DNA of 64,000 nt, taken from Ixodes scapularis. Its lineage: Eukaryota; Arthropoda; Arachnida; Ixodida; Ixodidae. Position numbers and translations under genes: made by a program. The number at the start of each line of letters is the position of its first letter. Within the stretch, counting starts at the first letter, position 1. Where the stretch lies: the NCBI RefSeq assembly GCF_016920785.2, contig NW_024609846.1, positions 114,132,831 to 114,196,830 on the forward strand, written 5' to 3'. The notes below the pieces were generated by a model, which was given only the letters and a program-made list of their open reading frames with translations, did no database searches and was not told the origin of the DNA. Shown piece after piece: positions 23,101 through 35,100 of this stretch.

Positions 23101-26100
23101 TGGCAGTAATCGGGTAACATTGATTTCATGCTCCATTTGAGGCTCTTTATGGTTGCAGAAGCAGGCGCATTGCGAATGTTTTTGTAGTTCTGCTCCACCG
23201 CAAGGAAATATATTGTGACTAGCAGAACGACTTGCCAAATAAGTCGCGAGGAATGACACCTCAGGCCTTCATGGTGTGGGTGACTTGCCTTCCTGTGATG
23301 TGGCAAATCTCCTGATGCCAGATTCACAAAACGATCATTTGGACAAAAAAAGGCACATGCGACAAAACTTAAGAACAAATCCGTATTCACAAAGCAAAAT
23401 TATTGCAAGTTTTGCATAAGTTACGATGGAACTCCTGTGTCAGCTCCAGAGGTATCTTACACACTTTTTAAAGGGGCCCTCCAACAGTATTTGAGCGTCG
23501 ACTTTTTTTTGCGGTTTCTACACGCTAGTGGTCCCGGAAACCCAGGGGACAACGAAAGGGTTTGAAAATATTAGCGCATCATATTTTAATTTGACAACTC
23601 GGAAACACCTCCTCCGACGGTGGCGCCGCGAGGTGCCGAATGCGCGCGCATAACGGTGCTCCCTTTCACTATACGTCACATTCTTTGGGTTTCGTGATTG
23701 GCGAGAGCCGTCCAAGGAATTTTGAAGCGAAATAAAGTATATCACACGTTAACCATCATTATTTCTCTAACAAGTCATTTTTATAGAGCTAATAAAGTTG
23801 CAAAGTAAAGTTCAAAAAGGGCGAAAACAACGCCTTGTCAGAGCCTTGTCGCTCATGCGCGCCTCCCAGCGGCGTCCACGACGAACCATCGCGAGCAGAC
23901 GACAAGTAATCTGTGCAGACAACGTGCATCGTATTTTCACTTGTGCGCCCCCGGTCCCGGTCAACTAAAAGCAGTAAGGGGAGCCAGGGGAATCCTTATT
24001 TTCTTTTAGTACTGTGACAGACTTTTCACTGTTCGAGTGAAGTGCGGCGACGGGACCGGTGCTCAACGGGACCGCTCACCAGTTTCTCCCTCCTACTCGC
24101 CGAGGTGGCTCCGGTGGCGGAGTTGCGGGAGACGAGTGTTCTGCGGCTGTCGAAGCGGATTGAGGCAGAGACGCGGCGCTTGCGTGGAGTGTCCTCGTAC
24201 GGCGCGACGCCCAGATCCGCACTAAAATTCTGATAAGCCCGGTAAATTCATCGATGATGGCAACCCGATCCCAAAGCTACGATGGTTGCAGCTAGGCCTA
24301 ATGGCCGACGAGCCGACCGGGCCGACGGGCTATCAATCAGACTCGCGTCCCATTGGCCAACCGCTTTGCTCCAATCGCTAAACTGTTTCATTTTACGTCA
24401 TGAAGCGCTATGTTTTGCTTATTTAAAGTTGTTTTCTGCAATATTTAATTTGCTAATAACTCACAAAATATTGCGAATTTCTGTAATATTTTTTTTTCTC
24501 GGTGTTCCTGCTTTCATGGAGCTCCGTGTCAGCGCGAACTTCAAACCGGTCAAAACATTGTTGGTGGGCCCCTTTAATGATCAAATCAACATGGCCGACG
24601 CCTCCACTCGCTTACGTCATCGCAGTGACCAACGGGCACTTATTTTTATGCATGCTCTCCATGCAACTCCTGACTTCAAGCAGCAAGAGAGAAGAAAGCA
24701 GTACTCAAAACTGAACGGTGCAAAGATGAACACTGGAACCATGAATACCCGGAAAAGGTTACAACGGCGAAGCTATCGCCTACCAAGCGACCGCCAAGGG
24801 TTAGCTAGGAACGCTAGGCCCAGCGAGGCACACCAATGCAACATTACTCCGACGATTCCTGGCCAAGACAGTCTGCCCACAACTGGCTGGCTTGCTAAAT
24901 GCTATATGCCTGCACAACTCTTGTACACCCTTCTTCTACGTATATAGTAGTTTGAACACTGACGTCGTTGTTAGGGTAAGAAGGCCAATCTCCGCCCTTC
25001 ATCGTCGCTCAAAGGCAGCAGTGGCAGACACTCGTCAAAAAGGGGCACTTTCATCGATTCTACCTCCTGTTTTGGGTGATATAGAGCTCATATTAATGCT
25101 CAATTAATCACCTTTGCAACATGCAGCACATATTTTTTTTAGTGTGTTCCTTTTATTCTTACATGACTACTAGAAACATCAACATCTGTCTCGATAGAGC
25201 AGCTCGTTGAAGCTACGTGATGTTGGTGTAAACTTCCTCTGCCGCATGTCATGTCAGCATCAAGTTCTGATCGTCTAGTTTGTACAATCAATTCTAAAAG
25301 ATTGGTCCCGAAGCGGTTACCGAGACGCATGCACTCCAGCGGCGAGGTTCCAGCGCTTCAACCGAACATGCACGTTTCTGCTCTCAGAGAGAGCAGGTAT
25401 TTACGTGGCCCTTGCTGGCGCTCTTGTAGTTCAAATGCATCTTCTTGTACGCTGACTCCCTCCTGCATCCCCGTGACCGCAAGCACCGCGGCAATTCGTT
25501 TCCATGTGCGCCGCTTTGTAAACGAGCCATGCGAGCCATCTCCTTTTAGCTTAGCAATGATGGTAGTTCTGTCAACTTCTTAGTGATTCGAGTTCGTAGC
25601 GGTCAACCAAGGCAGTTATCCTGGCCTAGGTAAAGCTGGTCATTCGGGCACGTTCAAATTGCATGGCTCGTTTCGTTCAAATCGCGGTAGCGTCGACATT
25701 TCACTGCGAAGACGCAATCACTAAACAAGCGTTGCCGGCAAGGCCGCTCGCCAACATTTGTTGTGATCAGAAATCCATACGCTCCTAAGCATATCGAGCT
25801 CTCCGATTGGCCATTTATGTTGCCGAAGACGCTGTTTCCATAGCAACAGCCTGCTCTCAGGGGAACTTGGAGTGTACAGGACACTGGGAGTCCTCGTTTT
25901 TCTCCTTTCACATAAGAAAGTGTTCCTGAATACCAATTTTTCCACTCCTCATGACGTGCATATCTTACGAAAATTTTGGCTAAGTTGTCATAGCCTAAGA
26001 CGCTCTTCCTAAATCTGGCCTCAAAGTTGGAATAAGTACTCATTACTTGTACGATTACACTGCGAGCAGCAAGCGAAGACAGTTCCGGCTTGCCCATGCG

Positions 26101-29100
26101 TAAATACTGGTTTTAATTTTATTAGCACTATCGTTTATCAACATTTTATTCAGAGATGGGGACAGGTGTGGTGATCATCTAAAACTAAAGACAGCTGTGT
26201 CGAAACTGAGCTCGTTGCGAACGAGCGTCGATTTATGACTCAGTGGGCTGTAATCTATGCGTGAACATGCTTCGGTATTCAGTATTTGTTTTATCTATAA
26301 TTATATGTAATTTAGTTGCAATTTATGTTTGAGCTGTTTTACTACTATACTCCACAGAATAAATGTCATCCAGTCGTGTTGTCACGGTCCGCTTAATACA
26401 ACTGTTCTCTGCAATCCTCCGCTTAATTTTTAACGGCCCCCTTTAAAGGGCAACTCCGCTTCATTTTTGTATTTGAAAAAAAAGCAAAAAAAACAATGCA
26501 GTCCTCTTCAGTATCACCTTGGAAGACTACACGTCAAATATTACAACCTAGTTCTACAACCATGCTCAGGACTTTAAATATATTAGCACTGCGAGTTGGG
26601 CTAGTTGGTACTTATGCATGGTGGTAAATGCGCTAAAAAGACATAGGGAGAGGAGGAGGTGTATGCCTCGTCCTGTGTACTTCTTTCTCTGTCCCCGTGG
26701 TTTTTTTTGGGCATATTTACCACCATGCTTTAAGCGTGTTGGTTAAATAGCCGTGAAATAGAAAACTAGGAAAAAATAGTATGTACCGAAAAATTCCGTG
26801 GAAGCGCCCACTTCGTTCAAGCACCCACTATTAACATGTTTTAAACTTGGGAATTCTGTAAAGTATACGTTAAGCGCCCGATTTGACCAGACAAGTGCCC
26901 ATGTCTAGACTAATCCAGTTTTCAGTGAAAGTGGAGTGGGCCCTTCCCCGGTATTTTACAATATAACTATGTCGCAGCCAACTCATGAAATTCGGATGTG
27001 AGAAAATATTGCTTGGTAAGCCCTCAATGAGATTACGAAATCTTGAGCCCCAAAACTACTCGAATGTGTATTTCAGTATTGCTCTATTTTCTTGCATATG
27101 CACAGACCTTCATTTTTCTTAGTCAAAGACCTGGAAGCAAACCAAGTATTCATTTTCTTTCATACTTACCCAGATAGGCAACCTTTGAAATGCCAAGGAT
27201 AGGGCATTGAAAAATTAATTATAATTCAAAGCATAGATAGTAAAAAAATATAAGCTTCTTTTACTGCTGTTTTATGTAGCAGCAGAAGGACTGCCCAGCC
27301 ATTCTCCAGTGGGAAGCATTGTGCACAACTGGCTTTTTTGAGGCTTTTTTTTTTGTTGTTGTTTTCCGTCACAAAATGTATTGGGTTTGAAACTGAATTT
27401 AATTTCGTGTGTTTAAACTCTGCCTGTGGCATTTCCATTCTAGGTACTGTCTGATGAGTGTAAAAGGCTGCTACACAGACTTCCACATCGACTTTGGAGG
27501 AACATCTGTCTGGTACCATCTGCTGCGTGGGCAAAAAGTATGTACCTCTACGTTGTTTCTAGCGAACCTTTTTTTTTTCCCCCTTTGCTTTTTTTTTTTT
27601 TTCTTTTTATTTTTCCTTTGTATCTTGCCTGCTGCCTCTTGCAACTGCGGAATAGATGTGGAGGTGTCTTCTTGTTTGCAGCAACTAAGACAAGACTGCA
27701 CTCAAAGCTAAAATGCCGTTGCGCCAACAATTCACAATGACAATGTGAAATTTTTTTTTCTGTCGGCAGTTTTTGGATTGAGTGGTAAGTTTATAGTTAA
27801 TGTGCAGCTGTTGCAGTTAAAAATTAATGTATGCTCCCCAGAAGGAACAGGGTACAACAGTAACAATGGAAACAAGTTAAAAACATTCTTATATGCACTT
27901 TTAAGATGGTATTTGGCCTGTAAGAACATTAACGTGTACACTGCAGTTTGTTCAAGTATATTGCGTGCTTGCAAGGACCTAGAGTCTTGCTGTGTCGTGT
28001 TTTGTGTCATATCCATTTGTTCAAGGCCAAGTACCCCGCCACGAGTTCTATAGACCTTTCCAGCGGCAGTCTCGAACGAAGCGAGCGGGCAAAAAATGCT
28101 GAGTCACTGAGCTGTGGACGCATGCGCAGCGTCCGATATACCGCACAGCAGATCAACAGCGCATGCTCGGAAGGCGTTCCACAGCCCAGCAGACAAAGAT
28201 GGCAGCGCGCAGGAGGCGATTTCTGCAGAGGTCTATACACTCCGGAGGAATGAGTGCTTTTGCTTTGTTGGTTACTGTTGCAGCGTCGTTTATTTTTTAG
28301 TATTTTTATTTACAATACTGAAAGCCCTTTCGGGCTGTTTCAGGAGTGTACAGCAATAAAACAACAGAAATAAAGAACCAAAGATCAAGAACAATCACCG
28401 CAATACAATCATTTGAGTACAATTTTGGTTGAACAACACCGCCGAAAGTCCCCTCCACCAAGGAATACTAGTATGGCTTTGCATATAAATCAAATAATAC
28501 AGCTTCAAACTTATCGGCACTGCCAATCCCAACAAAGAGGTCGCTATCCAAACTATTCCACTGCTCAATTGTTCTTACAAGAAAAGAGTACTTAAAAACA
28601 TCGAGATTCGGTAAATACGGCTTGACTCCAAACTGATTATTAACTCTCGGGGACCTTCTACGAGGAAGTTGTATATAGTCACTCGAACTGATGTTATAAT
28701 GCCTATTGTAGAGTTGATAGAAAAATTTTAACCTTCCAATTTTTCTCCGCTAACGCAAGGTTGGCAGCCCCACTTTTTTTAATAGTTCTGTTACCGATTT
28801 CGTGCGGCGATACTCTGATTAAACAAATCTTAAAGCCCGCCGCTGGATACGCTCAAGTTGTTCTATTTGATATTTGACATATGGATCCCAGATCACGTAC
28901 GCATATTCAAGAGGTGATCGAACTAGAGTCTTATACGCAAATAATTTAACTTCAAGCATTGTATTTTTGAGCGCCCGTCTTAAAAACCCAAGTTTTCGCA
29001 AAGCCGCACTAGACATTTTCTATATGTACCCTCCAGTTTAGATCGTTAGAAATTCTGACCCCTAAGTATTTAAAAGTTTCGGATTGTTTCAAAAGCGCAC

Positions 29101-32100
29101 CATTATAGGAATACGGAAATATATTAGGCGACCTCTTTTTTGTGATTGTTACAAAAGTTGTCTTTTCAAAATTTATCTTCATATCTCATTTGTGACACCA
29201 CTCATGCATAGTCATTAACGAGTCATTTAATAGCATTTGGTCCCGTTGTGAATTAACTTTGATGTACATTAGACAATCGTCTGCAAAAAGGCGGACTTCA
29301 ACAGATAGATGAATTTCAGTTGCAATGTCATTTATATACGCAAGAAACAAAATTGGTCAAAAAACCGAGCCCAGAGGCACACCGGAAGTGACTGGCAGCA
29401 GCGTGGAAGTTTCCCCCGCGATCTCAACAAATTGAAATCTGTTTGACAAGTAAGATTTGATCCAAGAAACAATAGGGATACTTACCCCTAAATCCAACAA
29501 TTGTTTAGCAGCTTCGAGTGCGTGACTCGGTCAAATGCTTTTGACAGATCAATTGACATCACATCTACTTGACCACGGTCATTTAAAACATGCGAAATAA
29601 TGAGTCGCTTCAAATAACTGGGTGACGGTTGATAACTTCCTTCTAAAACCATGTTGTTTTTCGTAAAACAGATCATTCTGTTCGATGAAGTCTGCGAGAT
29701 GTTTACAAATAATATGTTCGAGGAGTTTTCAGGCAGTAGAAGTAAGGGATATCGGCCGATAATTTCCAACATCAAGCCGACTCCCGGATTTATGATTAGG
29801 GACTACTTGCGCAAGTAACGAGTCCTTAGGTAGCCTCCCCTGGCTCAATGACGCTTGAAAAATAAGTACTAGAAACTCAACCGCTCTTGGACAGTAACGC
29901 CTCAAAAATGCATTTGGAATGTTATCTGGACCCGGTGCTTTTTTTATATCGATATTCAGTACCATAGAAGGAACACCCTAATATGAGACAACAATCTGTT
30001 TCAGGCGGACCAGTAACATTAGTTATGGCACTTTCACAATCATTATCTTCGGTAAAAACAGAATGAAAAAACCTATTAAATTCAGTCGCCACAAATGCTG
30101 GATTGCTGCGTACTTTTTCATCTTTCATGATTTCGTTGACTCTATGTTCCTTAGATGACAGATACTGCCAGAATCTGCGTGGCGAGTCCCTTAAGTAATT
30201 GTTCAAGGTAGTCGAAAGGAACTCTGTTCTAGCAGCCTTGACCTTTGATCATATTTCACGGCTTAGATTAGCATTCTCTAAAGCGTTCTTATTTTTCTGC
30301 TTTCTTTTTCGTTTTAGTTTACGTTTAAGGTGAATTATGTCCCGTGTTATCCATGGATTAGACTTGTTTCTTTTTATTGTTTTTTTTTTTTTTTTTGGAA
30401 CAAATCTTGCAAAGCAGTAGCACCTGCTTTTGAGAAATAGCCCCACAAATAATCTAAGTCATTATTTTTATCTATGTGGTCTAGAGATAGTTCGAGATAA
30501 TCTAATATTGATGTGTCGTCTGCTCATGAAATATCGTAAACAATTTTAGGGTCCGTTTTGTGAAAGCGTTATCTTGACTCTAGAGTCAAGATAACCATTT
30601 TATGATCTGAAATTCCGTGCTCTACACACACTTTGTAATTCGAAAAGTAATCGGATACGAGGCAGATATCTAATACAGATTGGCATGATCCCTGAATTCT
30701 GGTTGGTTCGTTAACTACCTGCGTCAGTCCATATTTATGCATTATATCAAACAAATATTCTCCATGTAATCTATCCGCTCTGCCTGGGCTTAGTTCGTGC
30801 CAACCAATATGTGGCAGGTTAAAGTCGCCCGTTAGGATAATTTTAGTTCTGTTTTTCACAAGAGTTGTTAAATAATCGTCTATTTTCTCGAGGAAATGAA
30901 TTCCAGTGCCCAGGGCCCTATACACCCCACCAATTAAGATGACCATCTCGTCAAGGAGTAGTTTACACCATACGCTCTCATGGTCGTTAATACCAGGCAA
31001 CGCCTCATACTTTAGAGAGTCCTTTATAAGAATGGCAATGCCTCCTCCTCTAGTTTCTCTGTCCTTCCGTAGCACCCTATAGTCCCTTGGAAACACCTCG
31101 GAGTCGGCAATGTTACTATGTAGCCAAGTCTCGGTTACGACAATAACATGTGGATCATGCTGAATAATAATATATTCCAATTCCGGTGCTTTGTTTAGTA
31201 TGCTTTGTGCGTTTATTGTTATTATTCGTACATCGTTTTTCCTTTTATGTCAATTTTCTTGAAAGGCCATTGGTATGACGCGCACATTCTGTTGAACCCG
31301 CGTGTTCGTTACAGAATCTCAGACGTAGGCTACTTCATTTACGAAAAGTTTGCCATACACAAGTCGCACTTTATCTCCGTTCCGTTTCTCTTGTCGTGCC
31401 GTGTTCCAAAGTTGCTGTCGCTTTTCCACTGTTTCCTTTGAATAGTCATCAGACACGATCACGAGGGTATTTTTCAGTTTCCTGCAGTTCTTGAACACCA
31501 GCTGCTTTTCGTTGTAATTATATACCCTGAGGATGATGGGTCTGTTTTTATCGTGTCGTTTCGGGCCCAAACGGTTTCGGGCCCAAACGATGGATTCCTT
31601 CAACAGACGTCACAGTTACACCAAGTTGTCCGAAGAAGATATCTCTTATCACTTTCTGTTCCAAATCTGCAGCTGTCTCATTGTTCGCTTCTGGAATGCC
31701 GAACACAATCATATTATTTCGCCTCTCTCTATCCTCAAGGTTACTTAGCCTTTGTTGCTGCAATTCAATGGTCTTTTCTAGCGAAGTAACTGTGACCTCA
31801 ACGTTAGCTAGCTTATTTTTGTTTTCTATAATCATTTTTGAGATTTCATCTAGTTGACCAAGCCTATTTTCCGTTGCCCGGAGCCTATTATCCACGGTTC
31901 TTTCGTTTGCTTTAATTTCTGCTATATCTTTAGCTATTTCCTTTTGTTTGTCTAATATTTCTCGCAGTAGCTCCTTAGTATCGCTGGCAGGACCTGGGTT
32001 TTCCTCTACATCTCCTGATAACAACAGAACAATTCCAGTCTACCAGCAGTTCAACATCTCACAAAGAAATGTGGGGTGCGGCAGCACAAGAACGCATGCA

Positions 32101-35100
32101 TCATTAGATCGAAATTCGAAGTCGAACTTATAGTAACCAACCTGTAAGACTATCCATGCAGTTTTGAGTGACATGACTCTGGGAAAGCTGCCGCCCCCAC
32201 CGGAGACTGCTGGTCTTGTGTCGGGCTTTATAGGGTTCCCTGGTGACGTCATCGTTGTCTTCTGATGATGATTCCAGTCGATGTCACTGGCGAATCGGGA
32301 ATGAAGCCACGGTGATTCAGTGCTTGGTGGACGATCGACGTAGACGGTTCCAGATGTATCGCAGTTGATCAGCAGCGGCAGTATCTGTAAGACTATCCAT
32401 GCAGTTTTGAGTGACATGACTCTGGGAAAGCTGCCGCCGTTTGCTATGCTCTACTTATTACATCACTTCTTCAGATGTTTTCTTAAATCAATCTTCTGTA
32501 TCATTTACTTTTTTTTTTTTTTGCAACAATTTGTGGTTGAGCCACACCTTTAGAACAGTCACTTTTTGTTTTGAAACCTTTGCAGTGAAATTAACCGAAG
32601 AACTAGTACGCTGTTTCCCTTATTTCATTGGTTTTCCCGAGGCCAGAAAAGATTGGCGCATTTTGTGTGGAACTGTGCTTGCACCGTCTGTGTTAGATTC
32701 CAATTTCAGTAGCTAACACCTATTCCTGCACCACAAAGGAGTTAAAGTGCCACTTTCCTAGGCTGTCTATTTATGCATTCCACAAGAAGTCACAAAATGC
32801 CACAATAGATGTCTATCTGTAAACTGGGAAATGTCTATTGAGGGAATGATGACACTAGCTCAATAAACATGCTAAAGGATGGTTTTTCAGCACATTTTAT
32901 TAAAGCATGGTTTTTCAGCATGTTTTATTAAAGCATGGTTTTTCAGCACGTTTTATTAAAGCATGGTTTTTCAGCACATTTTATTAAAGCATGGGTTTTC
33001 AGCATGTTTTATTAAAGGGGCCCACCAACAATTTTTTGACCGGTTTGAAGTTTGCACTGAAATGGAGCTCCATGAAAGCAGGAACACCGAGGAAAAAAAT
33101 ATTGCAGAAATTTGCAATATTTTACGAGCTATTAGCAAATTAAATATTGCAGAAAATAACTTTAAATTAGCAAAACATTGCTCTTCATGACTTAAAATGA
33201 AACAGTTTAGCGATTGGAGCAAAGCAGTTGGCCAATTGGACGCGAGTTTGGTTGGTAGCCCGTCGGCCCAGTCGGCTTGTCGGCCATTAGGCCTAGCTGC
33301 AACCATCGTAGCTTTGGGATCGGGTTGCCATCATCGATGAATTTACCAGGCTTTTCGGATTTCGAGTGCGGATCTGGGCGTCGTGCCGTACGAGGACACT
33401 CCACGCAAGCGCCGCGACGCGTCTCTGCCTCAGTCCGTTTCGACAGCCGTGGAAGACTCGTCTCCCGCAACTCCGCCACCTCGGCGAGTAGGAGGCACAA
33501 GCTGATGAGCGTTCCCGTTGGGCACGATATAAGCTGGGTCCCGACGCCGCACTTCACTCGAACAGTGAAAAGTCTGTCGCAGCACTAAAAGAAAATAAGG
33601 GTTTCCCTGGCTCCTCTTACTGCTTTTAGTTGACTGGGACGGGGGGCGCACAAGTGAAAATACGATGCGCGTTGTCTGCATGGATCACTTGTCGTCTGCT
33701 CACGATGGTACGTCGCAGACGCCGCTGGGAGGCGCGCATGAGCGACAAGGCGTTGTTTTCGCCCTTTTTAAACTTTACTTTGCAACTTTATTAGCTCTAT
33801 AAAAATGACTTGTTAGAGAAATAATGGCAGTTAACGTGTGATATACTTTATTTCGCTTCAAAATTTCTGGGACGGCTCTCGCCAATCACGAAACCCAGAG
33901 AATGTGACGTATAGTGAAAGGGAGCGCCGTTATGCGCGCCCATTCGGCACCTCGCGGCGCCACCGTCGGACGAGGTGTTTCAGAGTTGTCAAATTAAAAT
34001 ATGATGCGCTAATATTTTCAAACTCTTTCGTTGTCCACTGGGCTTCCGGGACCACTAGCGTGTAGAAACCGCAAAAAAAAGTCGGATGCTCAAATACTGT
34101 TGGAGGGCCCCTTTAAAGCATGGAATGCTGTACCAGGTGCTTCTGCATACTTTAAAAAGTTCCTGAAACTAGGGTGGTTGAGGAAAAAAAAAAACTTTTT
34201 TCTGGAACGAACTGGCAGCCACGAACCGGCAGCTACGGCGGATGTCAGGGATTACCAAAAACACAACAAATTAGCACAATAATTACCAAAAAATAACTAA
34301 TTAACTTTTAATTAGAAAAAGTAAACATATGGTTTACTTTGTAAACTTTTGCAAATGGAGCAGGATGCTGCTTCATTTGCACAAAATTGCTTACCCTACT
34401 ACATCCTGCTTTGCTTTTCCAAACTTTGAGGGATTTGAGCCAACTTTGTGCCAGAAGTCAGTATCGCAATATACCATATATTCCGGACTATCGTAAGTTG
34501 CACTTTTGTATTAGTCGCACTTCCGTATATTGAGCCATTTTCGCACAAAAGTTGGTATATAAGTCTCATCTTTGTATAGGTTGCTTCTATTCACGCGATG
34601 AGTTTTTTCGTTTTATGCGCATTGGTGTCACGAAATCTGAGTTTCACGCAATCGGCTAGTTCGCACATACCATTTGATGCACAACAACTTTGATGTTTCG
34701 TCACGCTAGAAATGCCCATAGCACGGCGCTGTCTGGCAGAGGCAATCAAATGTTTCGTAGCAAAAGGACGTAAAAAGTGCAAATTGAGAAGGTAGTCGGC
34801 TTTATTCGAGCGTGCATATGCCGAGTGAACGAAAGTTTAACGTGCCAGACACTCATGGACCAGGTTTTGCACTTGGTCTTGGCAGACTTGGCCTAGGCCT
34901 AGCCTAGGCCAAGTCGCCGAGACGACGTGAGCATTGATGCGCTGGCAGGTGGATAAATCTTTACAAACTTCTTTCAGTTTCGCTAAAAGATTGGCTAGCT
35001 GCAATCCTTTCTTTTACATGTAGCAACACTGCTGGAGCATGGCAGATAAAAACTGCTCATCAAACGAAAACTAAGAAAGAAGCGAGAAACTTTTTTTGCG

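Larger units (their letters stand above)
21055..27443 (+). other. KDM2 intron 6
   Basis: 6.4 kb: the 1.1-kb TTAA element (23473), unexplained open frames at 24592-26097, a TTAA element fragment (26447) and a SINE-like repeat (26591). No KDM2 exon seen. Confidence 0.7.
28285..32438 (-). mobile_element. CR1-like non-LTR retrotransposon, nearly full length, broken
   Basis: Minus-strand element in KDM2 intron 7. From its 5' end: two copies of a 54-bp leader repeat, an ORF1 that starts with a 2A motif and continues as coiled coil and RRM-like domain, an ORF2 with apurinic endonuclease (TETWL, GGG, GDFN, SDH) and reverse transcriptase (APGPDNIPNAFL, NYRPISLTS, DLSKAFDRV, FADD). The 3' end carries a small hairpin (AGCCCGAAAGGGCT) followed by AT-rich repeats, as in CR1/L2-type tails. 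Several stops and frameshifts make it non-functional. No target-site duplication was identified. The boundaries are estimates. Confidence 0.85.
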
